Positions 1 to 7,712 of a stretch of 36,106 nucleotides of DNA are shown one piece after another. The notes under the pieces are model-generated. The model was not told where the DNA came from. It saw nothing but the letters and a program-made list of their open reading frames with translations, and did not search any database. How positions within the stretch are numbered: the stretch's first letter is position 1; each line of letters begins with the position of its first letter. Origin of the DNA: Spirochaetales bacterium (GTDB lineage Bacteria; Spirochaetota; GWE2-31-10; MWDO01); assembly GCA_017540815.1 (NCBI GenBank), contig JAFYAI010000147.1, positions 1 through 36,106 on the forward strand, given 5' to 3'. Made by a program: the position numbers and the translations under genes.

Positions 1-102
1 ATGAAAAAAATAAAAAAAAATAATTCTTTAAACAGGAACATAATCATTATAAAATTAAACTTGAAAAAACAAAAACAATCTGATAAAATAAGGAAAATAT
101 AA
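1..102 (+). other. Open frame at left edge, possible tail of an upstream gene
   Basis: The frame starting at base 1 is open for 33 codons and stops with TAA at 100-102. It is lysine- and isoleucine-rich and extremely AT-rich. It could be the C-terminus of a gene truncated by the window edge. It could equally be non-coding leader, since a candidate promoter overlaps it. No family is recognisable. Confidence 0.2.
61..89 (+). promoter_or_regulatory. Candidate sigma-70 promoter of the first glycan operon
   Basis: TTGAAA at 61-66 and TAAAAT at 84-89 are separated by 17 nt, which predicts a start near base 96. An AAGGAA at 90-95 precedes a 10-codon mini-ORF (ATG 106), and the flippase ATG follows at 125 without a clear Shine-Dalgarno site of its own. 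The sequence is so AT-rich that a chance match is possible. Confidence 0.35.
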
Positions 103-124
103 TAAATGAGTTTAATCATAATAA

Positions 125-2368
125 ATGTCAAAATTTAATGAAACGCATAATACAAGTCTCAAAAAAAATTTCGCATTAAGTACAGCATATCAAATATTGC
201 TCATAATTGCTCCATTTATAACCGCTCCTTATGTATCTCGTGTTATTGGGGCAGACGGCATAGGCATACACAGTTTCACTGATTCCATATTAGCATATTT
301 CACGATGTTCGCAGCTTTGGGAACAAATTCTTATGCATCCAGAGAGATGTCACGCAATCGCGACGACCGAGCAATTATGAGTAAGATTTTTTGGGAAATA
401 ATGATTGTGCGTGTTATTACAACAGGAATATGCCTTGTTGCATGGGTATTCTTTATATTACTTACACCGACTTATAAAATTTTTTATCTTATTTTAACCA
501 TTCCACTTTTCGCTACAATTTTCGACATATCATGGCTTTATACAGGACTTGAGCAATTCTCTCACACTGTTTATCGAAATGCTTTTTTTAGAATACTTGG
601 CATTGTGCTAATATTCATATTCATCAGGAAGAAAGAAGATCTAATATGGTATTACATTATTACAGCCGGAATTATACTGCCATCCAACCTGACTCTGTGG
701 ATTCCACTGCATAAATTCGTAGATAAACCGAATTTTCACAATATTCATTTGAGGCAACATTTCAAAGAAACAATGATTTATTTCGTTCCGAGCATCGCAA
801 CATCAATTTATACAGTACTTGATAAAACGCTTATCGGAGTTATAACTCATTCCGCAGCAGAGAATGGCTATTACGAACAAGCAACGAAGATTATCAACAT
901 GACGAAAGCTGTTACATTTTCTGCTCTGAATGGAATTATGGTTGCCAGAATGTCGTATTTGTATAAAGAAGGGGAAATAATAGAATTAAAAAACAGATTA
1001 AGTCAATCTATTAATTATGTTTTATTTTCAGGAATTGGATGTTGTTTCGGCATTATTGCAGTTGCACATAGATTTGTTCCTGTTTTCTTTGGTAAAGATT
1101 ATGATCAAGTTATTCCAATTATGCAGTTATTAAGTCCTGTAATTATATTTGTTGGTATAAGTAATTGTTTAGGAATGCAATACTACAACCCTGCAAGACT
1201 ACGCAAACAAACTAATATTAATATAATTACCGGAGCAATTATAAACCTGATATGCAATATTATCTTTATACCAAAATTTCATGCGATAGGTGCAGTGATA
1301 GGCACTCTAATCGCAGAATGTATTATTGCGTTTATGTATGTTTCATTTTGTGATAAAATGTTGTCATTTTCGACAATAATTCGATTCGCTTGGAAAAAAA
1401 TTATTGCAGGAACATCATTCCTTATCATTTTGTCAAAACTCGATGTGATTTTTCAAAATGACATAACTGCATTGATTATAGAAATTCCTATAGGAATACT
1501 TATATACTTTATCGTTTTGTTTATTCTGCAAGATAAAATATTCAAATTGATAAAAGATTTAATCTCTCCAAAAAAACAAATCATAAACAAATCAACACAA
1601 AAAATACATATCAGTTTTGATGATGTGATTAATATATTTGAAGATATTACTATCAACTCAAAGAAATATCATTCTGCTTTCGATAATCCGTTTTTATCAT
1701 ATCTAAAACATCTTCATAACAATTACAATGCAAAATTTACTCTTTATTGCTATTATAAAAACAACAAATTCTCTCTTTCTTATTGTACAGATTTATTTGC
1801 AAATGATTTTCAATCCAATTATTCTTGGCTAAAATTCGGGTTTCATGCTACCGATGCCTCAACTACTAATATCACTCCAAATATCTACAAATCATTTCTA
1901 AATGAAATTATACGAATTACAGGAGGCACATCTACACTAAGCAACACAATACGACTTCATGAATTCAAAGCAACTATCGATGAAATAAAATTTATTAAAG
2001 AGAATCACTCATTATTAACTTTACTTACAGCAGACAATCTCAACATTCACCCTACATCTTACTATTTAACACAATCTCAATGTGATATGCTTCAAAACCA
2101 TAAAGTTTTTTTCGACAATATTAATGGAATAAATTTTATTCCTACAAGTTTTAGATTTGATGATTATAAAAATTTTAACAGTTTATACAAACAGCATTCT
2201 AATGATCCAACTATTGTTATTTTTAGTCATGAATGGCTTTTTTCTACTATACCTTTACGAAAAAATATGATAAAATATCTACAGGCTGTCGCCAAACAGA
2301 ATACAATTAAGAGGAATATCAGAAAAGTTATTTCTGATAAATATACAGATTGTGAATTTATTAATTGA
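125..2368 (+). CDS. Wzx-type polysaccharide flippase fused to a C-terminal NodB/WbmS-like domain
   Basis: Residues 1-480 are a polytopic membrane protein of the polysaccharide-transport (Wzx/RfbX, MOP) family: N-terminal QILLIIAPFITAPYVSRVIG is the classic first-helix signature, and about a dozen hydrophobic segments follow. The family moves lipid-linked glycan units across the inner membrane. Family members are usually 420-500 aa; this one has 747. The extra ~255 residues are soluble-looking. They carry HISFDDV (Asp499-Asp500), LKFGFHATD (His574) and IVIFSHEWLF (His702), a layout resembling divergent NodB/carbohydrate-esterase-4-like proteins (WbmS-like) of O-antigen loci. The flippase call is firm. 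The second domain is a motif-level inference, and its expected location (cytoplasm or periplasm) depends on helix count. It overlaps the upstream region of the next gene and heads the operon. Confidence 0.85.
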   Translation: MSKFNETHNTSLKKNFALSTAYQILLIIAPFITAPYVSRVIGADGIGIHSFTDSILAYFTMFAALGTNSYASREMSRNRDDRAIMSKIFWEIMIVRVITTGICLVAWVFFILLTPTYKIFYLILTIPLFATIFDISWLYTGLEQFSHTVYRNAFFRILGIVLIFIFIRKKEDLIWYYIITAGIILPSNLTLWIPLHKFVDKPNFHNIHLRQHFKETMIYFVPSIATSIYTVLDKTLIGVITHSAAENGYYEQATKIINMTKAVTFSALNGIMVARMSYLYKEGEIIELKNRLSQSINYVLFSGIGCCFGIIAVAHRFVPVFFGKDYDQVIPIMQLLSPVIIFVGISNCLGMQYYNPARLRKQTNINIITGAIINLICNIIFIPKFHAIGAVIGTLIAECIIAFMYVSFCDKMLSFSTIIRFAWKKIIAGTSFLIILSKLDVIFQNDITALIIEIPIGILIYFIVLFILQDKIFKLIKDLISPKKQIINKSTQKIHISFDDVINIFEDITINSKKYHSAFDNPFLSYLKHLHNNYNAKFTLYCYYKNNKFSLSYCTDLFANDFQSNYSWLKFGFHATDASTTNITPNIYKSFLNEIIRITGGTSTLSNTIRLHEFKATIDEIKFIKENHSLLTLLTADNLNIHPTSYYLTQSQCDMLQNHKVFFDNINGINFIPTSFRFDDYKNFNSLYKQHSNDPTIVIFSHEWLFSTIPLRKNMIKYLQAVAKQNTIKRNIRKVISDKYTDCEFIN

Positions 2369-2375
2369 GGGAAAC

Positions 2376-3467
2376 ATGAGCGATTCAATAAAAAGATTTA
2401 TTACTTGCCACATTCCTGTTTTTATATGTAATTTCAAATGTCATTACTGTTATATAAGTCAACTAAAGGTTGATCATTCGCAAGGCATTAAACCATTTTA
2501 TGCCAATCCGAAACAAATAGCAAATGATTTATCTGTCGAAAGACTCGGCGGTATATGCTACTTCAACCTATGTGCAGACGGCGAAACTCTAATGCATCCA
2601 GATATAGTTAATTTGGTCTATTCATTAACAAAAGCAGGCCATTATTCAGATATTATCACTAACGGCATTCTTACAGAAAAATTACTTGATATTACAAAAC
2701 AATTAAATGACGAGCAAAAATCAAGACTTTTTATCAAATTCAGTTTTCATTGGCTGGAATTACAAAGACTTAATCTCATGCAAAAATTTGTAGATAATGT
2801 GAATATAATTAAAAATGCGAAAATATCTTACTCTATTGAAATAACACCAAGTGATGAACTGATACCTTATATAGATGAAATCAAATCATTTTCACTAAAA
2901 GAATTCGGTGCATTGCCGCATATTACAGTGGCAAGAAATGAAGCAACAGAAGATATTGAATTACTAAGTAAATATTCCAAAGAAGATTACAAAAAAATAT
3001 GGCAAGTATTTGACAGTCCTCTCTTTAATTTCAAAATCTCTTTATTTAATGAACGCAGGAAAGAATTCTGCTATGCAGGAGTTCAGTCTCTTGAAATCAA
3101 TCTAAAAACAGGAGATTATTATCAATGTTATCGCGGAGACAAACTCGGTAATTTGATAGATTATAAGAAACCAATTAAATTCAGAGCTATTGGTAAGTGT
3201 CGTTTACCTCATTGTTTTAACGGTCATGCTTTTTTAGCATTTGGGAATATTAGAGAATTAAACACACCTACATACGCAGATGAAAGAAACAGGGAATGTA
3301 TTAATGGCGACAATTGGCTACAGCCACAAGTCATGAATTTCTTTCAAACAAAGACATCTGATTTTGATAAAGACTTTTCATTTGCAAAAAAAGCATTAAT
3401 ATACATACATAATTTTTCAAGGAAAATATTAATGAAGATTAAACCGAGAATACGGAGAAAAAAATGA
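2376..3467 (+). CDS. Radical SAM protein of the glycan operon
   Basis: The protein has 363 residues and a radical SAM cluster motif CNFKCHYC (Cys18, Cys22, Cys25; CX3CX2C) near the N-terminus, expected to bind a [4Fe-4S] cluster and cleave S-adenosylmethionine. Later Cys residues (FCYAG, QCYRGD, CRLPHC, ECING) resemble a SPASM/twitch-type auxiliary cluster region. I chose ATG 2376 because GAGGG lies 4 nt upstream; an in-frame GTG at 2352 would overlap the flippase end and has no ribosome site. It starts 7 nt after the flippase and overlaps the next gene by ATGA, so it is translated as part of the glycan operon. The substrate is unknown. A sugar nucleotide, lipid-linked glycan or peptide modification are all possible. 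Confidence 0.8.
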   Translation: MSDSIKRFITCHIPVFICNFKCHYCYISQLKVDHSQGIKPFYANPKQIANDLSVERLGGICYFNLCADGETLMHPDIVNLVYSLTKAGHYSDIITNGILTEKLLDITKQLNDEQKSRLFIKFSFHWLELQRLNLMQKFVDNVNIIKNAKISYSIEITPSDELIPYIDEIKSFSLKEFGALPHITVARNEATEDIELLSKYSKEDYKKIWQVFDSPLFNFKISLFNERRKEFCYAGVQSLEINLKTGDYYQCYRGDKLGNLIDYKKPIKFRAIGKCRLPHCFNGHAFLAFGNIRELNTPTYADERNRECINGDNWLQPQVMNFFQTKTSDFDKDFSFAKKALIYIHNFSRKILMKIKPRIRRKK

Positions 3468-4546
3468 GTAAAATTAGAAATATATTAAAAAAATCATCGC
3501 TGCTAAAGAAAATAGTATTCGCTTGGCGAAGCTATAAAAAAACATATCAAACAAACAAATTGGCAAAACAATGGATTAGTCATTTTGATAAAAATAGAAA
3601 TAAAATCTTATTGGCTCTCACTCCTGAATATGGGAATATAGGAGATCAACTGATTGCTTTTGCTACGACACAATTTTTATCTGATTACTTTCCCAAAAAA
3701 CAAATTGATGAACTACCTATGAAATTAGTTACAGAAAAAAGTATAAAATATTTAAATACTTCTTTATATTCAACTGTAATTATTTCTGGAGGAGGCTATT
3801 TCGGTTCTTTATGGTTTGATTTTGAGAAAAAATCCAGATTAATCATAGATTATTATAAAAATACAAATATAGTTGTATTTCCACAAACAATTTATTATGA
3901 TGATAATTCTTTATATGAACAAAAACAGGCAATTAAATTATATTCTCAATGTTCATCACTTGAATTATTTATCAGAGATAATAGTTATTCGACTTTCATA
4001 AGAAATGTTTCTGATTCTATGAAAACACATATTTATAATATACCAGACATGGCAATGTATTTGGAGTTTTCTCATTCTGAACAAAAAAGAACCAATATTA
4101 CGATATGCCTAAGAAAAGACAAAGAATCCACTAATTCAAATGAATTTATTCAAGAATTATGTAAGACTGATACATTAAAAACACAAAATATAAATTATAC
4201 TGATACAATAGTTCCTTATGAAATATATCCTCAAAATCGAGAATGTGAGATAATGAAAAAGGTTCAAGAATTTCAAGAATCTAAGCTTGTAATAGCAGAT
4301 AGATTACATGCTATGATTTTATGCTTAATAACAGGCACTCCATGTATAGCATTAAATAATATAAGTAAAAAAGTTGAAGGAGTATGGAAATTATGGCTAC
4401 AGGATTATCCGTATATAGTATTTGTAAATCAAGTTGACGAAATTACTGAAAATCTTATAAAAAAAATGCTAAATACAACACAAAATCAATATAATAACTC
4501 TCAATATAAAGAATATTGGGATCTGCTTGCCTCAAAAATCAATTAG
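3464..4546 (+). CDS. Polysaccharide pyruvyltransferase family protein
   Basis: This 360-residue soluble protein has the hallmarks of the polysaccharide pyruvyltransferase family (PF04230; EpsO/CpsJ/PssK-like): GNIGDQLIAF near residue 57, IISGGGYFGS, VVFPQTIYY, a LFIRDNSYS segment and the C-terminal VIADRLHAMIL. Known members transfer pyruvate from phosphoenolpyruvate to a sugar as a ketal, adding negative charge to the glycan; some relatives have other donor activities. The ATG sits inside the stop of the radical SAM gene (ATGA), indicating translational coupling. A basic N-terminal extension of about 45 residues precedes the first core strand. Product family is confident; the acceptor sugar cannot be read from sequence. 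Confidence 0.85.
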   Translation: MSKIRNILKKSSLLKKIVFAWRSYKKTYQTNKLAKQWISHFDKNRNKILLALTPEYGNIGDQLIAFATTQFLSDYFPKKQIDELPMKLVTEKSIKYLNTSLYSTVIISGGGYFGSLWFDFEKKSRLIIDYYKNTNIVVFPQTIYYDDNSLYEQKQAIKLYSQCSSLELFIRDNSYSTFIRNVSDSMKTHIYNIPDMAMYLEFSHSEQKRTNITICLRKDKESTNSNEFIQELCKTDTLKTQNINYTDTIVPYEIYPQNRECEIMKKVQEFQESKLVIADRLHAMILCLITGTPCIALNNISKKVEGVWKLWLQDYPYIVFVNQVDEITENLIKKMLNTTQNQYNNSQYKEYWDLLASKIN

Positions 4547-4555
4547 GAATAAGTG

Positions 4556-5494
4556 ATGATAAAACCGTTAATCTCTATTATAATACCTATATATGATGTA
4601 GAAAGATTTCTTGACAGATGTATACAGTCCGTTTTGAAACAGACATATACAAATATAGAAATAATTCTTGTTGATGACGGAAGCCATGATAACTGTCCTC
4701 AAATGTGTGACAAATATGCACTAAATGACAAAAGGATTAAAGTAATTCACAAAAAAAATGGCGGATTGTCATCTGCAAGAAATGCGGGATTAAAAATTGC
4801 AACCGGAGAGTGGATTGGTTTCGTAGATAGTGATGATTGGATTGAGCCAAATACTTATGAAGAAGCAATAACAGCCGCTCTTGAAAATACTGTCGATGTT
4901 GTGCAATGGAATCTTATTCCATTTGATGATACTCATGAAAAACAAATCCAATACCTGTATGAAAGTGGCATATATAAAATTAAAGAATTAAATACAATGC
5001 ATTGGATTCTCAATACTGCATACACCAAATTATACGCTAAGCATTTATTTGATGAATATCAATTCCAATATCCTGATGGAGTCTCAATTATCGAAGATAT
5101 TTGTGTGAGTTATCGCGTTTTTTGTAAGATTTCAAAGTTATATTTCATCAACAAAACTTTTTATCATTATTATCATCGTACAGACTCGATTCTGCACACA
5201 ATCAAAGAAAATGAAATCGATAAAGCTGTCTTTGCGATGAATGAACTATCTGATTATCTTAGACAAAACAAAGCTCAATGTAATTTATTTGACAGTTTAG
5301 CAGAACGAAAAAAAGAATTAAAATCTCGATATATTCTTAATTTGGACAATCCGAACCTGTCTAAATGGCGAAAAACATTCCCGGAACTAAATAGTTTCTA
5401 TTTTAAAACAACAAAAATGGGCAAGGTCATTATGTTTCATCTTGATTGGCTTGCAAAATGGAAAATAAAATATAACAAAAAGCATAATAAATAA
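4556..5494 (+). CDS. Family 2 glycosyltransferase (GT-A)
   Basis: A 312-residue GT2 enzyme. N-terminal ISIIIPIYDVERFLDRCIQS, the nucleotide-binding ILVDDGSHD, NGGLSSARNAGL and the metal-binding FVDSDDWIEP define a GT-A fold like EpsJ/CpsI. The second half (IEDICVSYR, TFYHYYHR) is the typical acceptor region. It should add one sugar to the lipid-linked repeat on the cytoplasmic face. AGGA at 4545-4548 is 7 nt from ATG 4556; a GTG three bases upstream is also in frame but too close to it. It starts 9 nt after the pyruvyltransferase gene. Donor and linkage are unknown. Confidence 0.88.
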   Translation: MIKPLISIIIPIYDVERFLDRCIQSVLKQTYTNIEIILVDDGSHDNCPQMCDKYALNDKRIKVIHKKNGGLSSARNAGLKIATGEWIGFVDSDDWIEPNTYEEAITAALENTVDVVQWNLIPFDDTHEKQIQYLYESGIYKIKELNTMHWILNTAYTKLYAKHLFDEYQFQYPDGVSIIEDICVSYRVFCKISKLYFINKTFYHYYHRTDSILHTIKENEIDKAVFAMNELSDYLRQNKAQCNLFDSLAERKKELKSRYILNLDNPNLSKWRKTFPELNSFYFKTTKMGKVIMFHLDWLAKWKIKYNKKHNK

Positions 5495-5506
5495 AAAAGG
5501 AATCGT

Positions 5507-6628
5507 ATGTCTCACTACGACTATCTAATTGTTGGCTCAGGATTATACGGAGCAACATTTGCATATTTGGCACATTCTCACGGCAAGCGATGTCTCGTTA
5601 TCGATAAGCGTCATCATCTCGGCGGAAACATTCACTGTGAGAATATCAACGGTATCAATGTTCATAAATACGGAGCTCATATTTTCCATACTTCTGACAA
5701 AAGAATATGGGATTTCGTCAATGGTTTTGTGCCATTCAATCGCTATACCAACTCGCCGATAGCCAACTATCACGGCAAGTTGTATAATCTGCCATTCAAT
5801 ATGAATACATTTTATCAAATGTGGGGCGTAACAACACCTGATGAAGCAAAAAACATCATAGATAAGCAAATACAAGAATCAGGAATAACAACTCCTAACA
5901 ATCTGGAAGAACAAGCAATATCACTTGTCGGTCGTGACATTTATGAAAAGCTCATTAAGGAATATACCGAAAAACAATGGGGGCGAAAATGCCCTGACCT
6001 TCCGACATTCATTATTCGTCGGCTGCCGGTAAGATTCACATTCGATAACAATTATTTTAACGATACTTATCAAGGCATCCCAATTGGAGGGTATAACCGT
6101 CTTATCGATGGACTGCTTAATGGAATTGACACACTAACCGATACAGATTTTTTTACAGATCGTAAAAAATGGGAACAAATCGCAGATATAATTATCTTCA
6201 CCGGTAAAATTGATGAATTCTATGATTATCGTTTCGGCAAACTGAATTACAGAACTGTGAGATTCGAGACAGAATGTCTCAATACGCAGAATTATCAAGG
6301 CAATGCTGTGGTGAATTACACTTCGCATGAGCAACCATACACTCGCATTATTGAGCACAAGCATTTCGAGCCTGAGAATCCGGCATACATGAATAAACAA
6401 ACTATTATCAGCAAAGAATATTCTGTCGAATGGCAGAACGGCATGGAACCGTTCTATCCAATTAATAATGAGTCAAATACATCAATCTATACACAATATA
6501 AATTATTAGCCGATAACGAACAGCATATTATATTCGGTGGTCGGCTTGCAGAATACAAATACTATGATATGGATGATGTGATTGCTAAAGCGATGAATGA
6601 TTGGAGTAAATTTAATGGGAACAACTGA
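5507..6628 (+). CDS. glf: UDP-galactopyranose mutase
   Basis: The enzyme interconverts UDP-galactopyranose and UDP-galactofuranose using reduced FAD, so the glycan made here very likely contains galactofuranose. The 373-residue protein matches the bacterial Glf length. It opens with the FAD Rossmann motif IVGSGLYGATFA, then IDKRHHLGGNIH, HKYGAHIFHT, YTEKQWGRKCPDLP and a C-terminal IIFGGRLAEYKYYDMDDV, all characteristic of Glf. AAGGAA lies just upstream of ATG 5507. It is the fifth gene of the operon and overlaps the acyltransferase start by 14 nt. The galactofuranosyltransferase is probably one of the neighbouring GT2 enzymes, but which one is not visible. Confidence 0.95.
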   Translation: MSHYDYLIVGSGLYGATFAYLAHSHGKRCLVIDKRHHLGGNIHCENINGINVHKYGAHIFHTSDKRIWDFVNGFVPFNRYTNSPIANYHGKLYNLPFNMNTFYQMWGVTTPDEAKNIIDKQIQESGITTPNNLEEQAISLVGRDIYEKLIKEYTEKQWGRKCPDLPTFIIRRLPVRFTFDNNYFNDTYQGIPIGGYNRLIDGLLNGIDTLTDTDFFTDRKKWEQIADIIIFTGKIDEFYDYRFGKLNYRTVRFETECLNTQNYQGNAVVNYTSHEQPYTRIIEHKHFEPENPAYMNKQTIISKEYSVEWQNGMEPFYPINNESNTSIYTQYKLLADNEQHIIFGGRLAEYKYYDMDDVIAKAMNDWSKFNGNN

Positions 6629-7694
6629 TATAACAGAAAAAAATGCAAATGTCATAAATCTTCCTAATCGTATTGAATGGATTGACATTGCAAAAGGCAT
6701 TGGTATAATCTGTGTAATAATCGGACACATGGGAATATATTCCGTTAATCGAGTTGTATTCTCATTCCATATGCCTTTATTCTTTATTATTAGCGGATAT
6801 GTCTTTCATATAGATAACCGCTCTTTTACAAATACTTTAAAAAGAAATTACAATAGCCTAATTAAACCTTATATTGCAACATGTATAGCGATTACATTAT
6901 TATCAATCATGCTGAACACAATAACTTTTCATTTTTATAAAATCTTGCCAGACACATACAATTGGTTTATTCGATCATTATACGGCAGCGGAACAAATGC
7001 AAATAAAACTTTGTTCAACATAGGACAAATCGGAGCAATATGGTTTCTGCTATGCTTATTTTGGGTAAGAAATTTTTATACACTCATTTCAAAAATTCAA
7101 TCTATATTTATCTGGATTATCATAGTATTTCTATTTTTTATTGGATACCATTCTGTTAAATATATTTACATTATGTGGAGTATTCAATCTGCAATGACAG
7201 CTATTTTATTTTACCATATCGGATATAAGATAAAACAATACAATCTATTAAACATAAAGCCTATAATCACAACCTTAATTTGTTTGTTAATATGGGGACT
7301 TTGTTTATATTTCAATAAAGATATAATGAGTATAGTCAGAAACAAATATCCTGATATTTCTCTAAATATTTTGGGAGCTATAACAGGCACTATTGTAATT
7401 ATTAATTTCTCAAAACTTCTGACAAAATTTAAAATCAGTAAAATTTTAACTTATTTCGGAGAAAATAGTCTAATTATCCTATGTTTTCATCTCATTGAGT
7501 TAAACCTGTTACCGTGGCAGTCTGTATTAACCAAACTCGGTATAAACAATGCTTATATTTGTTATATTATTATATTTATATGCAAAATCGTCTGGTGTAT
7601 ATGCGGTGTACATTGCTGTAATAATACAAAATTGGGAAGATGGATTTTCCAAAAAAAAGTCAAGTCTGCAATTATCAGAACTGTCTCAAAATAA
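6615..7694 (+). CDS. Acyltransferase-3 family membrane protein (NolL/WecH-like)
   Basis: A 359-residue polytopic membrane protein with the acyltransferase-3 signature RIEWIDIAKGIGIICVIIGH followed by SFHMPLFFIISGYVF, as in the fucose 4-O-acetylase (NolL) branch. About ten hydrophobic helices follow. It likely acetylates a sugar of the nascent glycan. ATG 6615 is preferred because GGAG at 6603-6606 is 8 nt upstream; an in-frame ATG at 6597 lies deeper inside glf with no such site. It is the last gene of the operon and converges with the lipoprotein gene on the other strand after an 18-nt gap in which I see no hairpin terminator. Confidence 0.87.
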   Translation: MGTTDITEKNANVINLPNRIEWIDIAKGIGIICVIIGHMGIYSVNRVVFSFHMPLFFIISGYVFHIDNRSFTNTLKRNYNSLIKPYIATCIAITLLSIMLNTITFHFYKILPDTYNWFIRSLYGSGTNANKTLFNIGQIGAIWFLLCLFWVRNFYTLISKIQSIFIWIIIVFLFFIGYHSVKYIYIMWSIQSAMTAILFYHIGYKIKQYNLLNIKPIITTLICLLIWGLCLYFNKDIMSIVRNKYPDISLNILGAITGTIVIINFSKLLTKFKISKILTYFGENSLIILCFHLIELNLLPWQSVLTKLGINNAYICYIIIFICKIVWCICGVHCCNNTKLGRWIFQKKVKSAIIRTVSK

Positions 7695-7712
7695 TTACAG
7701 ACATAATAACAA

